Origin: Hoplostethus atlanticus
Lineage: Eukaryota; Chordata; Actinopteri; Trachichthyiformes; Trachichthyidae
DNA: 64,000 nucleotides
Direction: 5' to 3'
Assembly (NCBI GenBank): GCA_034670405.1
Contig: JAXDDX010000005.1
Location: 524,501 to 588,500 of the forward strand
Position numbers and translations under genes: made by a program. The notes below the pieces were generated by a model that saw only the letters and a program-made list of their open reading frames with translations, was not told the DNA's origin and did no database searches. Below are positions 25,501 through 35,763 of this stretch, one piece after another (the stretch's first letter is position 1; the number at the start of each line of letters is the position of its first letter).

Positions 25501-28500
25501 GCATTAATAGGGACAAGAGCTGAGAGGAGTAACTAAGCCTGGCTGACAGGCTTTGGTTTCACACCCTGGCTGGCCAGGAGTCCATGGGCATGGCCTGAAT
25601 TAGCGCAGGGCTTCCCCAGTATGTGAGAATGCTTTGGTGGCTGGAACAACGCCTGTCACTCTGAGCCAAGTGTCAAGACTTGGGTATACAGTGCATTCAG
25701 AGGGATTTTCCCCAGGGACATATGTTGCCTATGATTTTGACCCCTTATGTATGGACTCCTAGTTGTCAGTAAACATTCAGTTCATTGAGATTTAGAAATC
25801 TGTGCTGAGGAATTGATGAAAAAATGGGTATAAATAAAACAGGGCTGCAAAAATAGTGCTGTGTTTGGCCTCCTAAAAAAAAAGTACAGACAGATACCAT
25901 AAGCACAAGTGCCTCGTTTTTCCCCAAGAAAAAGTTAATTTTGAGTTCTGAAAAAGGAAATAAGTTGAGAAACCACTGAGATTTCTTCAACATTGTGCAA
26001 CCTTAACATAAAGCTTAGACAATAACTTCTTAAATAACTTTTGAGCACAAATTTAAGAAAGCTAAGATAAAGATAAGAAAGCACTAATATTATTTAGTGC
26101 ACTGATCAGCTTTTTCTCGGCCATATGAGAGGCTCAAGTTTTATTTTGAAGTGGGGTGGATTTCACAGAGAGGTGGGCGACTCCAACATCACACAACAGC
26201 GTAAGCTACGATAATAATACTGGAAGTGTTCTAGGAACACACTCATTAAATTCAGTCAGAAGACAATACATACTGGATATGTCTCATTTTCTTTTAGGTT
26301 GTCATAAAAACACTTTGATAGGCCATCTAAGAATTTAATTAGGCAAGGGAAACCTGCTGATTGTACGTCATACATTATAATGACATCCTAAGCCTGCCCC
26401 TTCAGAAATCTTGAAGCCTTAATCCTTTATTGTACATCTATCATATTCAAGCAGCATTTTGGTCCACAAATGATATATCACAACCAAAGAGCTTTTTTGC
26501 CAATGCAGGCGAATACACACACACAGAAACACACACACCACACACACATCAATCAGGCCCATGTTTTCTGCTTCATGTAATGTTCCAGTTTGCCACCCAG
26601 TGAGCAGTAGAGGAGAGGTAGGATGAAAGCTTCTTGGAGCGACAGTTATATGAGAGGAACGCTGATGAGTGGGCTGGAAATCGTGACAGCCGGTCTGCCG
26701 CGAGTAGGAAAGAGAAGAGAGAGAGAGTGAGAGCGAATAAGAGGGCAGGGGGTTACATGTAGGAGTATACCACGGTGAATATGCTAGGCAGACGACACGC
26801 TGTAGCTGCAGCCCAGTTTTATTGAGCGGACGAGCGAATGAGCAAGAGAGCGTGTCTCGTCCAGACACCCACACTGCCTGGGCTGCCGTCCTAGGAGATT
26901 AGCACTACATTGTTACGTCTTCCTGTTTTTGCTCCCTATGGCTTTTTTTGATACAATAAAATCCTCTCAAATATAGCAGTTATTCACTGCCATTTCAGTA
27001 CAGATCCACTTGCTACTGAGTTTTTACATTTGTCTGTAATTCCTCATTCATTTTACCAGCAGCCTCTTCTTCTTTGCAGGGATTTGCACTGTTATATTGA
27101 CTTCTATATGACGAAGACTCACACATCACTGTCCACATTGTTGGTCACACCAGTTCTACCGTTACTATGGTTGGAAATTGTATTCTGTGCGTGCGTGCAT
27201 GCGTGCAGAGTTGTTCACCACTTATATTTAGTATGACAGATCATTAAGTTAATATGTGGCTAAGGCTCTCACACAATAGTGCGAAATATGTGTCCAAGAC
27301 GGTGACCTGTGTGGAATCCACTCTGTGTAAGGCAGAGTTGGAGGTGCTGTGTGCTTTTCAGTCTGTAGGCTGGGCCGTGCTGTTGTTAGCAGACCAGAGC
27401 AGACATTTCTGTATCTAGAACTGAAATGGAAGCTCATAGCTAATAGATTGTTAATCCCCTGAATTACATAATCTCCTTGTTCAGTTGGCAGTATCGTTGG
27501 TTGTTTGATCATTTGTAGGAATGCTTTATCCTCAAGTATAAAACACAAATGGAGCGTGGTAGCTCATAGCTAATAAATTGTTAATCCCCTGAATTACATA
27601 ATCTTCCCGTTCAGTTGACAGTGCCACTGATGTCTGAATGCATGAATGCACACACACAGTGAACAGGGGTTTTGATCCTCATTCATTCCCTGTCTATGAA
27701 ATATCGTGCTAGTTTTTACACCTGATTCCAGCTGCTTTTTTCTCACCTGCCATATGCACCGTGCATGTTGTCATGGCATCAATGCAAAGGTTGAGGTTTT
27801 CTTGTTCTGTCACGTAATGTTCAAACACAGAACCAGAGCTCTCCAGACTCTTTCTTCTCTTCCATGTTCCAGTATATTTCTTCCTCTACTCCTCCCTCTC
27901 CTACTCTGCTCACTTCAGTGCCATATTTTCTTTATTCTTTAGTCTCGCTCTCTCTGAGCTGACAATTCACAGGGACTTTGAGAGACTGAAAAAAGGCATC
28001 CTCTTTGCAACAAAGGAATTAGTAGCAATGGAAATGCCACCCTGCTGTGGTGGTGAAAAGGCTTTTTTTAATGCACTTGCAACAAGGGTATTCTCACATC
28101 ATAACATCACAGTCATTCTCTACCATTATGACTGTAGCCTGATTACAATAATAACTTTTTATTTAGGGCATTCTCTTGTTGTTGGCCTGCCAAAATAGCT
28201 CTGAGGTGATGTAATGGGAATGATCTCTTACCAGAAAACAAAGATTGGACTTGGTAGTGGAGTTTTAGGTTTCTCCATTTTTAGCAGTTTTTTAGCCTTT
28301 CTCCCTCCAAGTGATTGAGCAGTTTTACTATAGAGCCAGAAGTCACAATCCATGTAGGGTTGTCAGATGGGCCAAATTCTAATTTCAGAAATGGAGTGCG
28401 AAATATGGTCTAGCCTAGGACAATTCGTTGGTGTGTGTGTGTGCGTGAGATGGAGAGATAGAGCACTTGTGCATGTATGCTAGTGGTTCTGCATTCAGTC

Positions 28501-29352
28501 ATGGTTGTATTAATATAGCCCTGAGCCAAATCAGCTTTCACCTAACCAGGGGGAGTGATGGCCTGTGATTTAGAGCTATCGGTGGACTGAGGGAAATGTT
28601 TGGAATGCATTTTGATGGATTAACTATTATCCGTAGTACAAATCCTAGCTTTATACATCCTCAGGCAGCAATCTTTCTTCCCTTCCTCCTTGATTTTTGC
28701 TCCAGAGTGCTGGCGTGAAGGTGAATTTACAGTACATTTACAGTTATGTCTTGGCCTCATGCAAAGACTCTCCCTATGCAGTTGGACAGGTGAATGTATT
28801 CATTTTGACATTTTGTGTTCCGTTCTGTATTAAAGGCTCCGTACCTGGGTCTATTTCATCAAAGGATTTATGTACAGTATTTAGCGTGACTAATTGCTGA
28901 ACATGATTATATGTGGTCACTGTGTGTGTGAGTGTGTGAGTGTGTGTGTGTGTGTGTGTGTGCGCGTGCGCGTGCATGCTCACATATAATAACTTCACTA
29001 TGACTAACAGAAAAGAGATACCCGTGGTCCCAGATCAGCAAGCCTATGCTAAGATACAGTATTTATGAGTATGGCCCATGATATTGAACGTACTACAGGA
29101 TACTTGACTTTGACAATTTCTCATATTTCTTAGTGTGCTCCAAACTCACTCTTTATGGATGTGCTTCTTCACATAATTACCCACCACTCAACATGTGGTT
29201 GATCTCTTGATGAGATGTAGCCAGTGTGTAATTATCTTCCAAAGTGCAAAATAGATTTTCTGACAAATTTGTCTCAGCATCAGTGCAGTAGATGCATTTG
29301 TACATTTTGGGTTTACATATTGTCACAGGAAGTTAAAGCCCTGTGCTATGGA
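22555..29352. other. non-coding stretch
   Basis: No convincing exon. A 100-codon open frame at 23,408-23,710 ends in a CCAATAAAGCAGAA word that also occurs at about 44,738 and is probably repeat-derived. (CA)n and purine tracts occur at about 26,515-26,550 and 26,700-26,735. A short direct repeat, AGCTCATAGCTAATA, occurs near 27,430 and 27,560, both followed by TGTTAATCCCCTGAATTACA. Confidence 0.5.
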
Positions 29353-29605
29353 TGGTAAATGGACTGCATTTATATAGCGCTTTTATCCAAAGCGCTTTAC
29401 AATGTATGCCTCTCATTCACCCATTCACCCATTCACACACACACACTCACACACCGATGGCAGTGAGCTACCATGCAAGGTGCTGGCCTGACCATCGGGA
29501 GCAATTTGGGGACACTTTGACATGCAGACTGGAGGAGCCGGGGATCGAACCTCTGACCTCTGATTAGAGGACGACTCGCTCTACCTCCTGAGCCACAGCT
29601 GCCCA
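29353..29605 (-). repeat. tRNA-derived SINE (minus strand)
   Basis: The minus strand starts with an A-box (TGGCTCAGGAGGTAGAG, 29,579-29,595) and has a perfect B-box GGTTCGATCCC (29,541-29,551). It ends in the tail complementary to TGGTAAATGGACTGCATTTA and TATAGCGCTTT, wording common in teleost genomes. An internal (CA) stretch lies at 29,430-29,452. It is nearly full length. Confidence 0.8.
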
Positions 29606-29944
29606 TCAGTCCTAAGTTTAATAGAAAGGAGGAAAGAAGCAATTGCCTTTCCCAGTGCCAATGATTTGTAACATGTTTGTAGGAGGATTTTCTTTGTAAG
29701 AGAGACTTTCCCAGTTTTAGTAAATGTAAGCTTAGTGTTTTTTGTGTTGTAAACCAAGATATTTGGAATCGTATGTCAGTGAATTCAGGTAGATATATTT
29801 TCCGTTTACCTTTATAGAGGTAGTTTTTAGTTTCCAAAAAATGTTATCTGCTCTGGTGTCTGGCCAAATAACTGTCAGAAAGCGAAAGATGATAGGTTTA
29901 CCTTTGTTGTCATTAAATTCATTTCTTAGGCTCGAGAGTCCATT

Positions 29945-30058
29945 ACCAGCCACGTGATGTGCCAAGGTGTCCTTGAGCAAGAAACTAAATCCCTACCTGC
30001 TCACTAGTTGTAGGTCACTCTGGGGACAAGCCTCAGCTAAATGTACATGTAATGTAAT
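29945..30058 (+). repeat. SINE/LINE-tail fragment
   Basis: Contains GTGTCCTTGAGCAAGAAACT, then GTAGGTCACTCTGGGGACAA and AGCTAAATGTACATGTAATG. This is a variant of the common fish repeat ending in a 'CTCTGGATAAGAGCGTCTGCTAAATG'-like tail. It ends in a short ATGTAATGTAATG run. Confidence 0.55.
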
Positions 30059-31820
30059 GAAAAAGGAAATAAATTAAGAAAAGCACGATCAGATGGTAGT
30101 ATAGGATGGATTATAAGAGTACTGGGAACTGATGGGAACCCACTGAGATGAGAGAGTAAGGGAGGGTGTATGTGAGAGAGAGAGCATGAGAAAAATAAAG
30201 GCAGGCAGTACAATGCAAACCTCCTGACTTCTGCAGTCAAAACATAGCACATGATGTGATGATATGAGAGAGCATATACCACCACCCTGGTAAAACACAC
30301 ATGGTCAGAGCTGTATTAAACCACTTAACCCTAACCCTGTCTTGTTACATAAGCCCTCTCTCGGCTGGCGTATGATCCAGCGGTCAGGTCCCCTGGTTCA
30401 CCCTGAGTGTGTCCTGAAACAGCCTCTACTCGCACTGCAGTTTTCATGGTACGGAGGCGGGAGGACTATTGACTTCTTCAGGCATCAAGAGGAAGTATGA
30501 TCATGGGAAGTCTTTGCATCTGTCTTTAGTCCTGATGCAAACATGCCTCACCATACTGAGCGCTTAACAGAGTGGGTTACCGGGTTTCCTCTTATCCTGT
30601 AGGTCAAGCACATTAAAGAGCTATTTGGACTGGATTAGTTTCACTGGATGCAAAACGGTCTGTCTGTCTGTCTGCCTGTGAAGTGAATTATATCTTCCCT
30701 TGTACAAGTATATATGTTGGAAAATGGTCAATATGCCTTTCCCTTGCATTTGCGCACAATTGTCATTGTGCCTGCAGATTTGAGGTTATCAAGCGTTGTT
30801 CTTCCAGAAGAGCTGTGTTATTTGAGAGAGCACAGGGAAGTGAGAGGATGGGAACCTTAGAGCCTTTTCTGTTCCTCAGCAGGTACAAGACAGAAGGTAA
30901 CTGTCCTCATACTTCCCCCTCCTTCAGACACGTAACAGGAAAGAGCTTGACATGACATTGGCTTGTGTGGTAGTTGAGAAATGATTCATCTCAGTTGTGA
31001 AAGACACATTAATAACCCTGAAATCCTCTGTTCCCAAAAAGTAGAACCATTGCCATTCTGTAATTCACAAGTCTCCCGTCACTGCTCTGCCAGTCTGCCT
31101 GAGATGGAACTTTTACACTAGCACTACCATTGGCCACTTTCTTCAAATCTTTCTTCATTTTATCTTGCACTGTCTCTCTCTTATCTATCTTTACTTGTCT
31201 TAATATATACCACTCAAAAAAATATTTCAAATCTTAAAATGATATTCCACTTTACTGAAAAGTTTGAAAACAAATAATTTGTTCTAACTCTTTTTCTATC
31301 CATTCTAACTGTGTGACTATATCACATCATATAATGTAACATACTGGTGTTTTGATGTTTGTAGTACATGCAGCTCCCATAACTATTTTGATCCATGAAG
31401 GCTTTGCTTATTCGCTGTTTACAACAGATTTAATAACCCAGTTGGTTTGAGTTTAACATGCATGTCCAGGGGGTGTTCAGCTATTTTCACACCAGTCTTT
31501 TTTTATTTTGAATCTACAAAGTTGGTCTGGGAACCTCAGTGCTGTAGATTGCTTAGAGGCATTTGTTTTGAACCTGGAGGAGATTAGAGCATTGGGACTG
31601 TTCCAACATCTCTCCCCTGCTCCGTCCTAAATATAGAGGGTTCATGGACCATGGTTAATTCCTGTAATTCCTCATTAATTAGGCTATATTGACTATAAAA
31701 AGCAGCTTTTTCCACCATCGGATTGAGGAGGGTTGACAAAGTGCACACACATAACGTAGTGCATAAATCAAACACTCTTTTTAAAAATATTTGAGGAAAG
31801 TTCACTTGCTATTTTTTCAG
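30059..31820. other. non-coding stretch
   Basis: Nothing supportable as a gene. It contains GA-rich text (30,160-30,190) and a (CTGT)n run at about 30,658-30,680. A polypyrimidine tract and acceptor lie at the right edge (TTGCTATTTTTTCAG). Confidence 0.5.
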
Positions 31821-31885
31821 ATGTGACTGGCTGTACGAAGATTGTCATTGAGCCTAGAGAAAGACAGCAGCAGTTCACCCTACAG
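31821..31885 (+). CDS. candidate exon, phase-compatible with the 16-18 kb gene
   Basis: A strong acceptor (CTATTTTTTCAG) opens a 65-nt segment ending in CAG|GTTGGT, a donor with consensus -3 to -1 and +5/+6 but a T at +3. In the phase left by the exon at 18,228, the joined codon is GAT and the frame reads D-VTGCTKIVIEPRERQQQ-FTLQ without a stop, ending in phase 0. A short window open in the single required frame is suggestive but not strong. It might belong to a different transcript or be chance. Confidence 0.3.
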
Positions 31886-32705
31886 GTTGGTACCAAGAAG
31901 AATTAAGTATTTTCAGGTTGCAAATTGTGTTTTAATCTACTTCTAAAAGTCACACTCATTACATGCCTGCTCTACTTGCTTGCGAACAGCCCACGGCTGC
32001 TCCGTTGACAAAGAACAAACTTTGTTTACTTACATAATTTGTTTGAACTTAATTAACTGACACACTGCATATGTGTGAGTCAAAAATCATACATTTTAAA
32101 TGAGCATTATATTATGGTAACTCTTATCAGCTCCAAAGCATAAAATATTTAAAAAATCCACCCTCCTTATTTTTCCAATTTATTTTCTACAGATTTCTAC
32201 AGAGACTATCTGAGAAATTGCAGCTAACTCGCCAGTGTTGGTACTAGTCTCATTACAGCATTACAGAGTTATTATTTCTTATGACTGCATAACATGTTGA
32301 TGGCAGAGTTGGCCAATTTAGTCAAAGTTGAGAACATCGTGACACACTAATGAAAGTCGGAGACGAGTGTGTACCCCGCTACTGTGTCTTTTATGTTTTC
32401 CCACTCAGCCCCACCTCCGTGTGGATCTGTAGAGCTGTGTAAATTGATGTGACACCGTAGATTAGCGGGTAGCACACTCTTCTCTTGTTTTTTACCTATG
32501 GGAGAAAGTTTGTCACCATTCCCCTCTAGTCTAAGATTTGACTTAGTCTAAGTTTGGTTTGTCAAGCCAAGTCCTGTGTTGTTGCTCGGTTTTGTTTCCC
32601 ATGACTCTGAAATGAGCCGGGGGGGAAGCCCAGTGTGATTTCCACACAGTTCCCAGGCCCCCAGATCCTCCCAAGCACAGGACACGACACACACGCTTTG
32701 CCCTC

Positions 32706-32763
<58 letters not shown>

Positions 32764-33436
32764 GTGTCCGTGCATGCGACTATCATCAAAAGAAATAAAT
32801 GGCCGTGCGGGTCTGACGACCCTTCGGCCTTTCATACACACATGCTCACTCACTCTCATTTGTCAAACATACACACACACACACACACACACGCACATAC
32901 ACACACACAGGCCTGCATAGGGCCAGCTCTCAGGCTAAGGGACAGCTGCAGCTCATCCGGTCAAGAGGCCCTCTGCATAAACTAAGGGCAAACGGCAGCT
33001 CTTCCTCACAGACACACACACAAACACACACACACACACTTAAGGAAGGTCACTACTGGCAGTGGAAGCTCTGAACTCCCTTTAGATGACATCCGCTTGT
33101 CTAAGAGCTTGTTTAAATCAAGGGAACTTTATTAAACGTGGTTTTGAAATGATCATACAAAGGCAATCAGAAGTTGGCTACTCTCATTAGTTACTGCTCT
33201 TGTGCTAAGGTAGTATGATGCTGGACCAATGGTGTGTTAGGGTGGAAGTGAGGGAGGTGAGCCTTTTTGGACAGAGGATGGCATTTAGAAAACATGTTAG
33301 CTGTCATTTGAGATGTAGTAATTACACATGTGGAGTAGATACTGCTCAACACTATTTAAATGTACATTTACCAATTTAACTGTCCCTACTTTACTCTAAG
33401 TGATGAGGGCTGCAGACTGCAACATGCACCATGGAG
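31886..33436. other. non-coding stretch with microsatellites
   Basis: (GT)n at 32,710-32,761 and (CA)n at about 32,871-32,910 and 33,010-33,038. No exon supported. The 8-bp target site of the composite element (GGTTTGAG) closes the stretch. Confidence 0.55.
32710..32761. repeat. (GT)n microsatellite
   Basis: About 25 uninterrupted GT units. Confidence 0.95.
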
Positions 33437-33444
33437 GGTTTGAG

Positions 33445-33490
33445 CAGTGGCGGCTGGTGCATTTTTCTCCGGGGGGGGCTATACCAAAAA
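33445..33490 (+). repeat. left terminal inverted repeat of the hAT-type element
   Basis: CAGTGGCGGCTGGTGC followed by a G8 run. Pairs with the inverted CAATGGCGGCTGG at the far end (37,537-37,549). Confidence 0.8.
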
Positions 33491-33877
33491 TCAAGCAAAC
33501 ATGTACTAAGGTATCATCAGTGTATTTAAATAAATGAAAAGGCCTTTATTTGTATTTGCTGAGCTGTAAAACATTTAACTGTAAAGTAACATGACAGGGA
33601 ATCAGGTGTGGGCTGCTGATGAAAATGCATTCTCATCATCTTGCAGATGCCTCCTTGTTTTTGAAAAGGTCTGCAGTGGAAGCTTCTCTGCTTTGGTAGC
33701 CAATGGATCAGCCCCAAAACAAGACTCTATTTCTGTAGGCAATATTGAGTTTTGTTCCAAAATGACAAATGACATTAAAACAAAACAAAGAATAGCAGAT
33801 CCCTTGGTTTATACAAATACACTTGTACAGATAGAATCCACAATGTTTTAGTTTAAATGTATTTAGTTTAAATACAT

Positions 33878-33883
33878 TTATTT
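33878..33883 (-). terminator. poly(A) signal AATAAA for the captured gene
   Basis: AATAAA on the minus strand, 24 nt past the TGA stop of the gene's last frame. That gives an unusually short 3' UTR. A second AATAAA (33,545-33,550) near the left terminus would give a more usual 3' UTR of about 360 nt. Confidence 0.5.
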
Positions 33884-33907
33884 GAACATGACAATAAGCA
33901 GAATGAT

Positions 33908-34444
33908 TCAAGTACGATTTTCATTAGAAGATTTGCTGTTCTTCTTTCGCCTGAAGAGACGGAAGAGCCAAGAGAAGCAGCCAGAATTCTTCCTCTCTTT
34001 CTTTGGTTTTGAAGTGGTGATCTCAACGTTGGAGCAGTCAGGTCCTGCAGGGTCGAGTGCTTGGACGAAGTCTCCCTCCTCCTGTGCAGTGATACTGCTG
34101 TCAGGCCCAGCACAGAGCAAAGTAGTGACGTTGTTTTTCTCATCATACTCAGGATTGGCATCTTCATGGACACTTGTGGCACTTTCATCAATTGGATCAC
34201 TGGCAGAAAACATGACTTTGTCTTCCTTGAGGACCACATGGTCTTGGCCCTCTTCCTCTTTTTCCAAGAGGAACTGTATTGAGTCAGAATCTGCTGTGAC
34301 GACTGGCTCCCATGTATCAAGCTGGTTTATATACGGCCCACAGGGTGAAGAGCAGTCAACCAAAAATCCAGATACATCAGATGAAGGCGCATAGAAGTAC
34401 TTTTCACCAAGTACATTCTTGCAGTATTCATACACGTAGGTCTT
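33908..34444 (-). CDS. C-terminal frame of the captured gene
   Basis: Open frame of about 178 codons from just after a TAG at 34,447-34,445 to TGA at 33,910-33,908. It starts YEYCKNVLGEKYFYAPSSD, which is a diverged third copy of the upstream 35-residue repeat (Tyr-x-Tyr-Ala-Pro...Cys), and repeats a WEPVV motif matching WEPAV upstream. A long acidic segment follows (residues with EKEEEGQD, DESATSVHEDANPEYDE). The last 35 residues turn strongly basic, with KPKKERK and LFRRKKNSK around a hydrophobic CFSWLF, which could be a membrane-associating or nuclear signal. The switch from the preceding frame is either a frameshift mutation or a missed intron. Confidence 0.6.
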   Translation of the reverse strand, partial: KTYVYEYCKNVLGEKYFYAPSSDVSGFLVDCSSPCGPYINQLDTWEPVVTADSDSIQFLLEKEEEGQDHVVLKEDKVMFSASDPIDESATSVHEDANPEYDEKNNVTTLLCAGPDSSITAQEEGDFVQALDPAGPDCSNVEITTSKPKKERKNSGCFSWLFRLFRRKKNSKSSNENRT

Positions 34445-35763
34445 CTAGGTCACCAATGAAGGATTGCTGCAGCAGCCTCCCAATGAGCTCTATGGTCCCA
34501 CTGGTTTGCGCCATGCTGAGTGAAGCCTCAGCATCTCTGAGCAGGTTGGATGGACTCTCGGCGTCCTGGGCTGGATGGCTGCTTGGTTCAGCATTTCCTG
34601 AAGTCTCGTCCTTAGCTACGAGAGGTACGTCTTCCTCTGTGCTGACTGCTGGTTCCCAGATGACTCTCAGACTCTCAAGTCCACAGGTAGATCTGGAGCC
34701 TACGGTCGGCTGAGAAAATGGGGACAGGGCACAGTTGAGCTCAACAGCGTATTCAGAGATAGAGGCTGGAGCGTAAGCGTATCGTCCCTCCCAAAGGTCT
34801 TCAGCTGAGGTGGGCTGAGCAAATGGAGACAGGGCACAGTTGAGCTCAACAGCGTATCCAGAGATAGAGGCTGGAGTGTAACCATATGGTCTCTCTCCAT
34901 GGTCGTTGGCTGGGATGCTGGGTGCCACATAACCGGGGTCCGACAGACAGAGACATAGGCAGGGGAGAGTTAAATGGCCAGCACGGCCGTTTTATTCACA
35001 CAATAAACCCAGCCCGGTGTTGACGGCAGTTGGCGCCGTCTTCCCCGGCGCTGACGGCAGTGTAGAGCGCCGTCTTCCCCGGCACGCGCCTCCTCCCTCC
35101 CGGCAGGTCAGCCACGGAGCACCAAGGCTGCCCCAGCCTGCCAGGCTTCCAGGGGCATCCCGCCCCAACCCTGACTGGTCAGCCCTTGCAGGCTGCTACC
35201 GACTGCAACCTCCGGAGCTCGGCCGGCTTTGGACACCCGCTCTCCCACTCCGTCGTTCGCCGCTCGCACCCTCGCCTCCGTCCCGGCACTTCAGCCGCGG
35301 ACCCCGCTCAGACGCGGCTTCTGCTGGCTCGTCTCTCCCCAGACAGTCCGGCTCGACTCCTCCGTCTCCTGCCGAACTCCACTCGCTCTGCCAGCCTCTC
35401 ACACTGGCGCGCTCTCACACAGTCCCACATCCACACACAGGTTAAAAAGGGCCCGGCTGCAATCAGGCCCAATTGGCTGCAGCCGGTTAAGTCTCGCCCC
35501 ACCCTCCTCCCATCTGCCACAATCACCTTTGAGGGCGTTGAGGCGAATGGCTTGATCCATCCACGCTGAAAGAAGTGAGACAAGGTATGTCAGCATGTTA
35601 GCAAAAACATAGGCTGACAGAGAGTTTCAGTTCTAAAACATTTATCTTCATCTTTTATCACACAAAGACAACTAACCAGACAGTAAAGGAACTGGCTGGC
35701 AAGAATGTTTTAGGATAGTAGATCAAGTAGATTTGTCTTACCTGGACAGAAATTCTCCTCCAT
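33908..35763 (-). CDS. captured spliced gene with 35-residue repeats, unrecognised
   Basis: Assembled from four minus-strand pieces inside the hAT-type unit: exon A (35,763-35,742), exon B (35,565-35,527), a repeat-bearing frame (34,928-34,448) and a C-terminal frame (34,444-33,908). Exons A and B join in phase to give MEENFCPAWMDQAIRLNAL and end in phase 1 (K + G). The repeat frame can be entered in matching phase at an acceptor ending at 34,910 (G|CC, Ala). Alternatively, exon B may once have run straight into it (GGT TAT GTG) before the LTR-like block was inserted. The predicted protein has about 370 residues with no signal peptide seen: an N-terminal amphipathic segment, tandem Tyr/Pro/Cys repeats, WEP motifs, an acidic Ser/Thr-rich middle and a basic C-terminus with WLFRLFRRKK. 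No enzymatic motif was recognised. A frame break at about 34,440 suggests it may now be a pseudogene. Confidence 0.55.
34428..34928 (-). CDS. repeat-bearing frame of the captured gene
   Basis: A 167-codon frame. Two near-identical 35-residue units stand in tandem, starting YGYTPASISGYAVELNC and YAYAPASISEYAVELNC. The DNA of the two copies (about 34,813-34,888 and 34,708-34,783, offset exactly 105 bp) is also nearly identical, so the duplication is recent. Downstream are LRVIWEPAVSTEEDVPLV and a Ser/Ala-rich region with two DAE motifs (AQDAESPSN, LRDAEASLS). The frame ends at TGA (34,430-34,428) just after EDLRV, while the biologically sensible continuation (VYEYCKN) lies one frame over. Confidence 0.6.
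   Translation of the reverse strand: MAPSIPANDHGERPYGYTPASISGYAVELNCALSPFAQPTSAEDLWEGRYAYAPASISEYAVELNCALSPFSQPTVGSRSTCGLESLRVIWEPAVSTEEDVPLVAKDETSGNAEPSSHPAQDAESPSNLLRDAEASLSMAQTSGTIELIGRLLQQSFIGDLEDLRV
34930..35521 (-). mobile_element. GC-rich solo-LTR-like block inside the captured gene
   Basis: On the minus strand it starts TGTGGCAGATGGGAGG and carries a CCAAT box (CAGCCAATTGGGCC). A TATA-like CTTTTTAACC follows (35,441-35,450), then about 400 bp of CpG-rich leader with a duplicated segment (35,022-35,049 and 35,052-35,083: GACGGCAGT...GCGCCGTCTTCCCCGGC). AATAAA (34,991-34,996) and a pyrimidine-rich end near 34,935 close it. This order (U3 promoter, R, poly(A), U5) is that of a retroelement LTR of about 590 bp. 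A TGGCACCC word resembling a lysine-tRNA primer site abuts the end, but no gag or pol follows, and a clean CA end and TSD were not found. It may instead be a CpG-island intron. Confidence 0.45.
35022..35083. repeat. GC-rich direct duplication
   Basis: Two copies of a roughly 28-bp unit containing GACGGCAGT and GCGCCGTCTTCCCCGGC, separated by a few bases. Confidence 0.8.
35527..35565 (-). CDS. exon B of the captured gene
   Basis: A strong acceptor (CTCACTTCTTTCAG) is followed by 39 nt coding for (A)WMDQAIRLNALK, ending at AAAG|GTGATT. The codon split with exon A resolves to GCG (Ala). The donor is weak, so this may once have been a longer exon cut by the neighbouring LTR-like block: reading on gives KGD and then a stop-free run into LTR-like DNA. 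Confidence 0.55.
35742..35763 (-). CDS. exon A (start exon) of the captured gene
   Basis: ATGGAGGAGAATTTCTGTCC then AG|GTAAGAC. The codons give MEENFCP plus one base. A perfect donor follows, and the intron (35,741-35,566, 176 nt) is of typical fish size. The matching phase with exon B supports both. Confidence 0.55.

Noticed and set aside
26419..26874. A 151-codon minus-strand frame
   Set aside because: Low-complexity Ser/Leu and Cys/Val parts from GA and CA tracts; no promoter, splice or domain evidence.
29353..29605. A tRNA gene suggested by the A and B boxes
   Set aside because: The sequence does not fold as a cloverleaf with a normal anticodon arm and continues into a SINE tail.
30320..30345. 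Telomere-like CCCTAA words
   Set aside because: Only two imperfect units (TTAACCCTAACCCTG); chance level.
35017..35569. Overlapping plus-strand frames of 108-142 codons in GC-rich DNA
   Set aside because: Open in many frames only because GC-rich DNA has few stops; better explained as an LTR-like block on the other strand.
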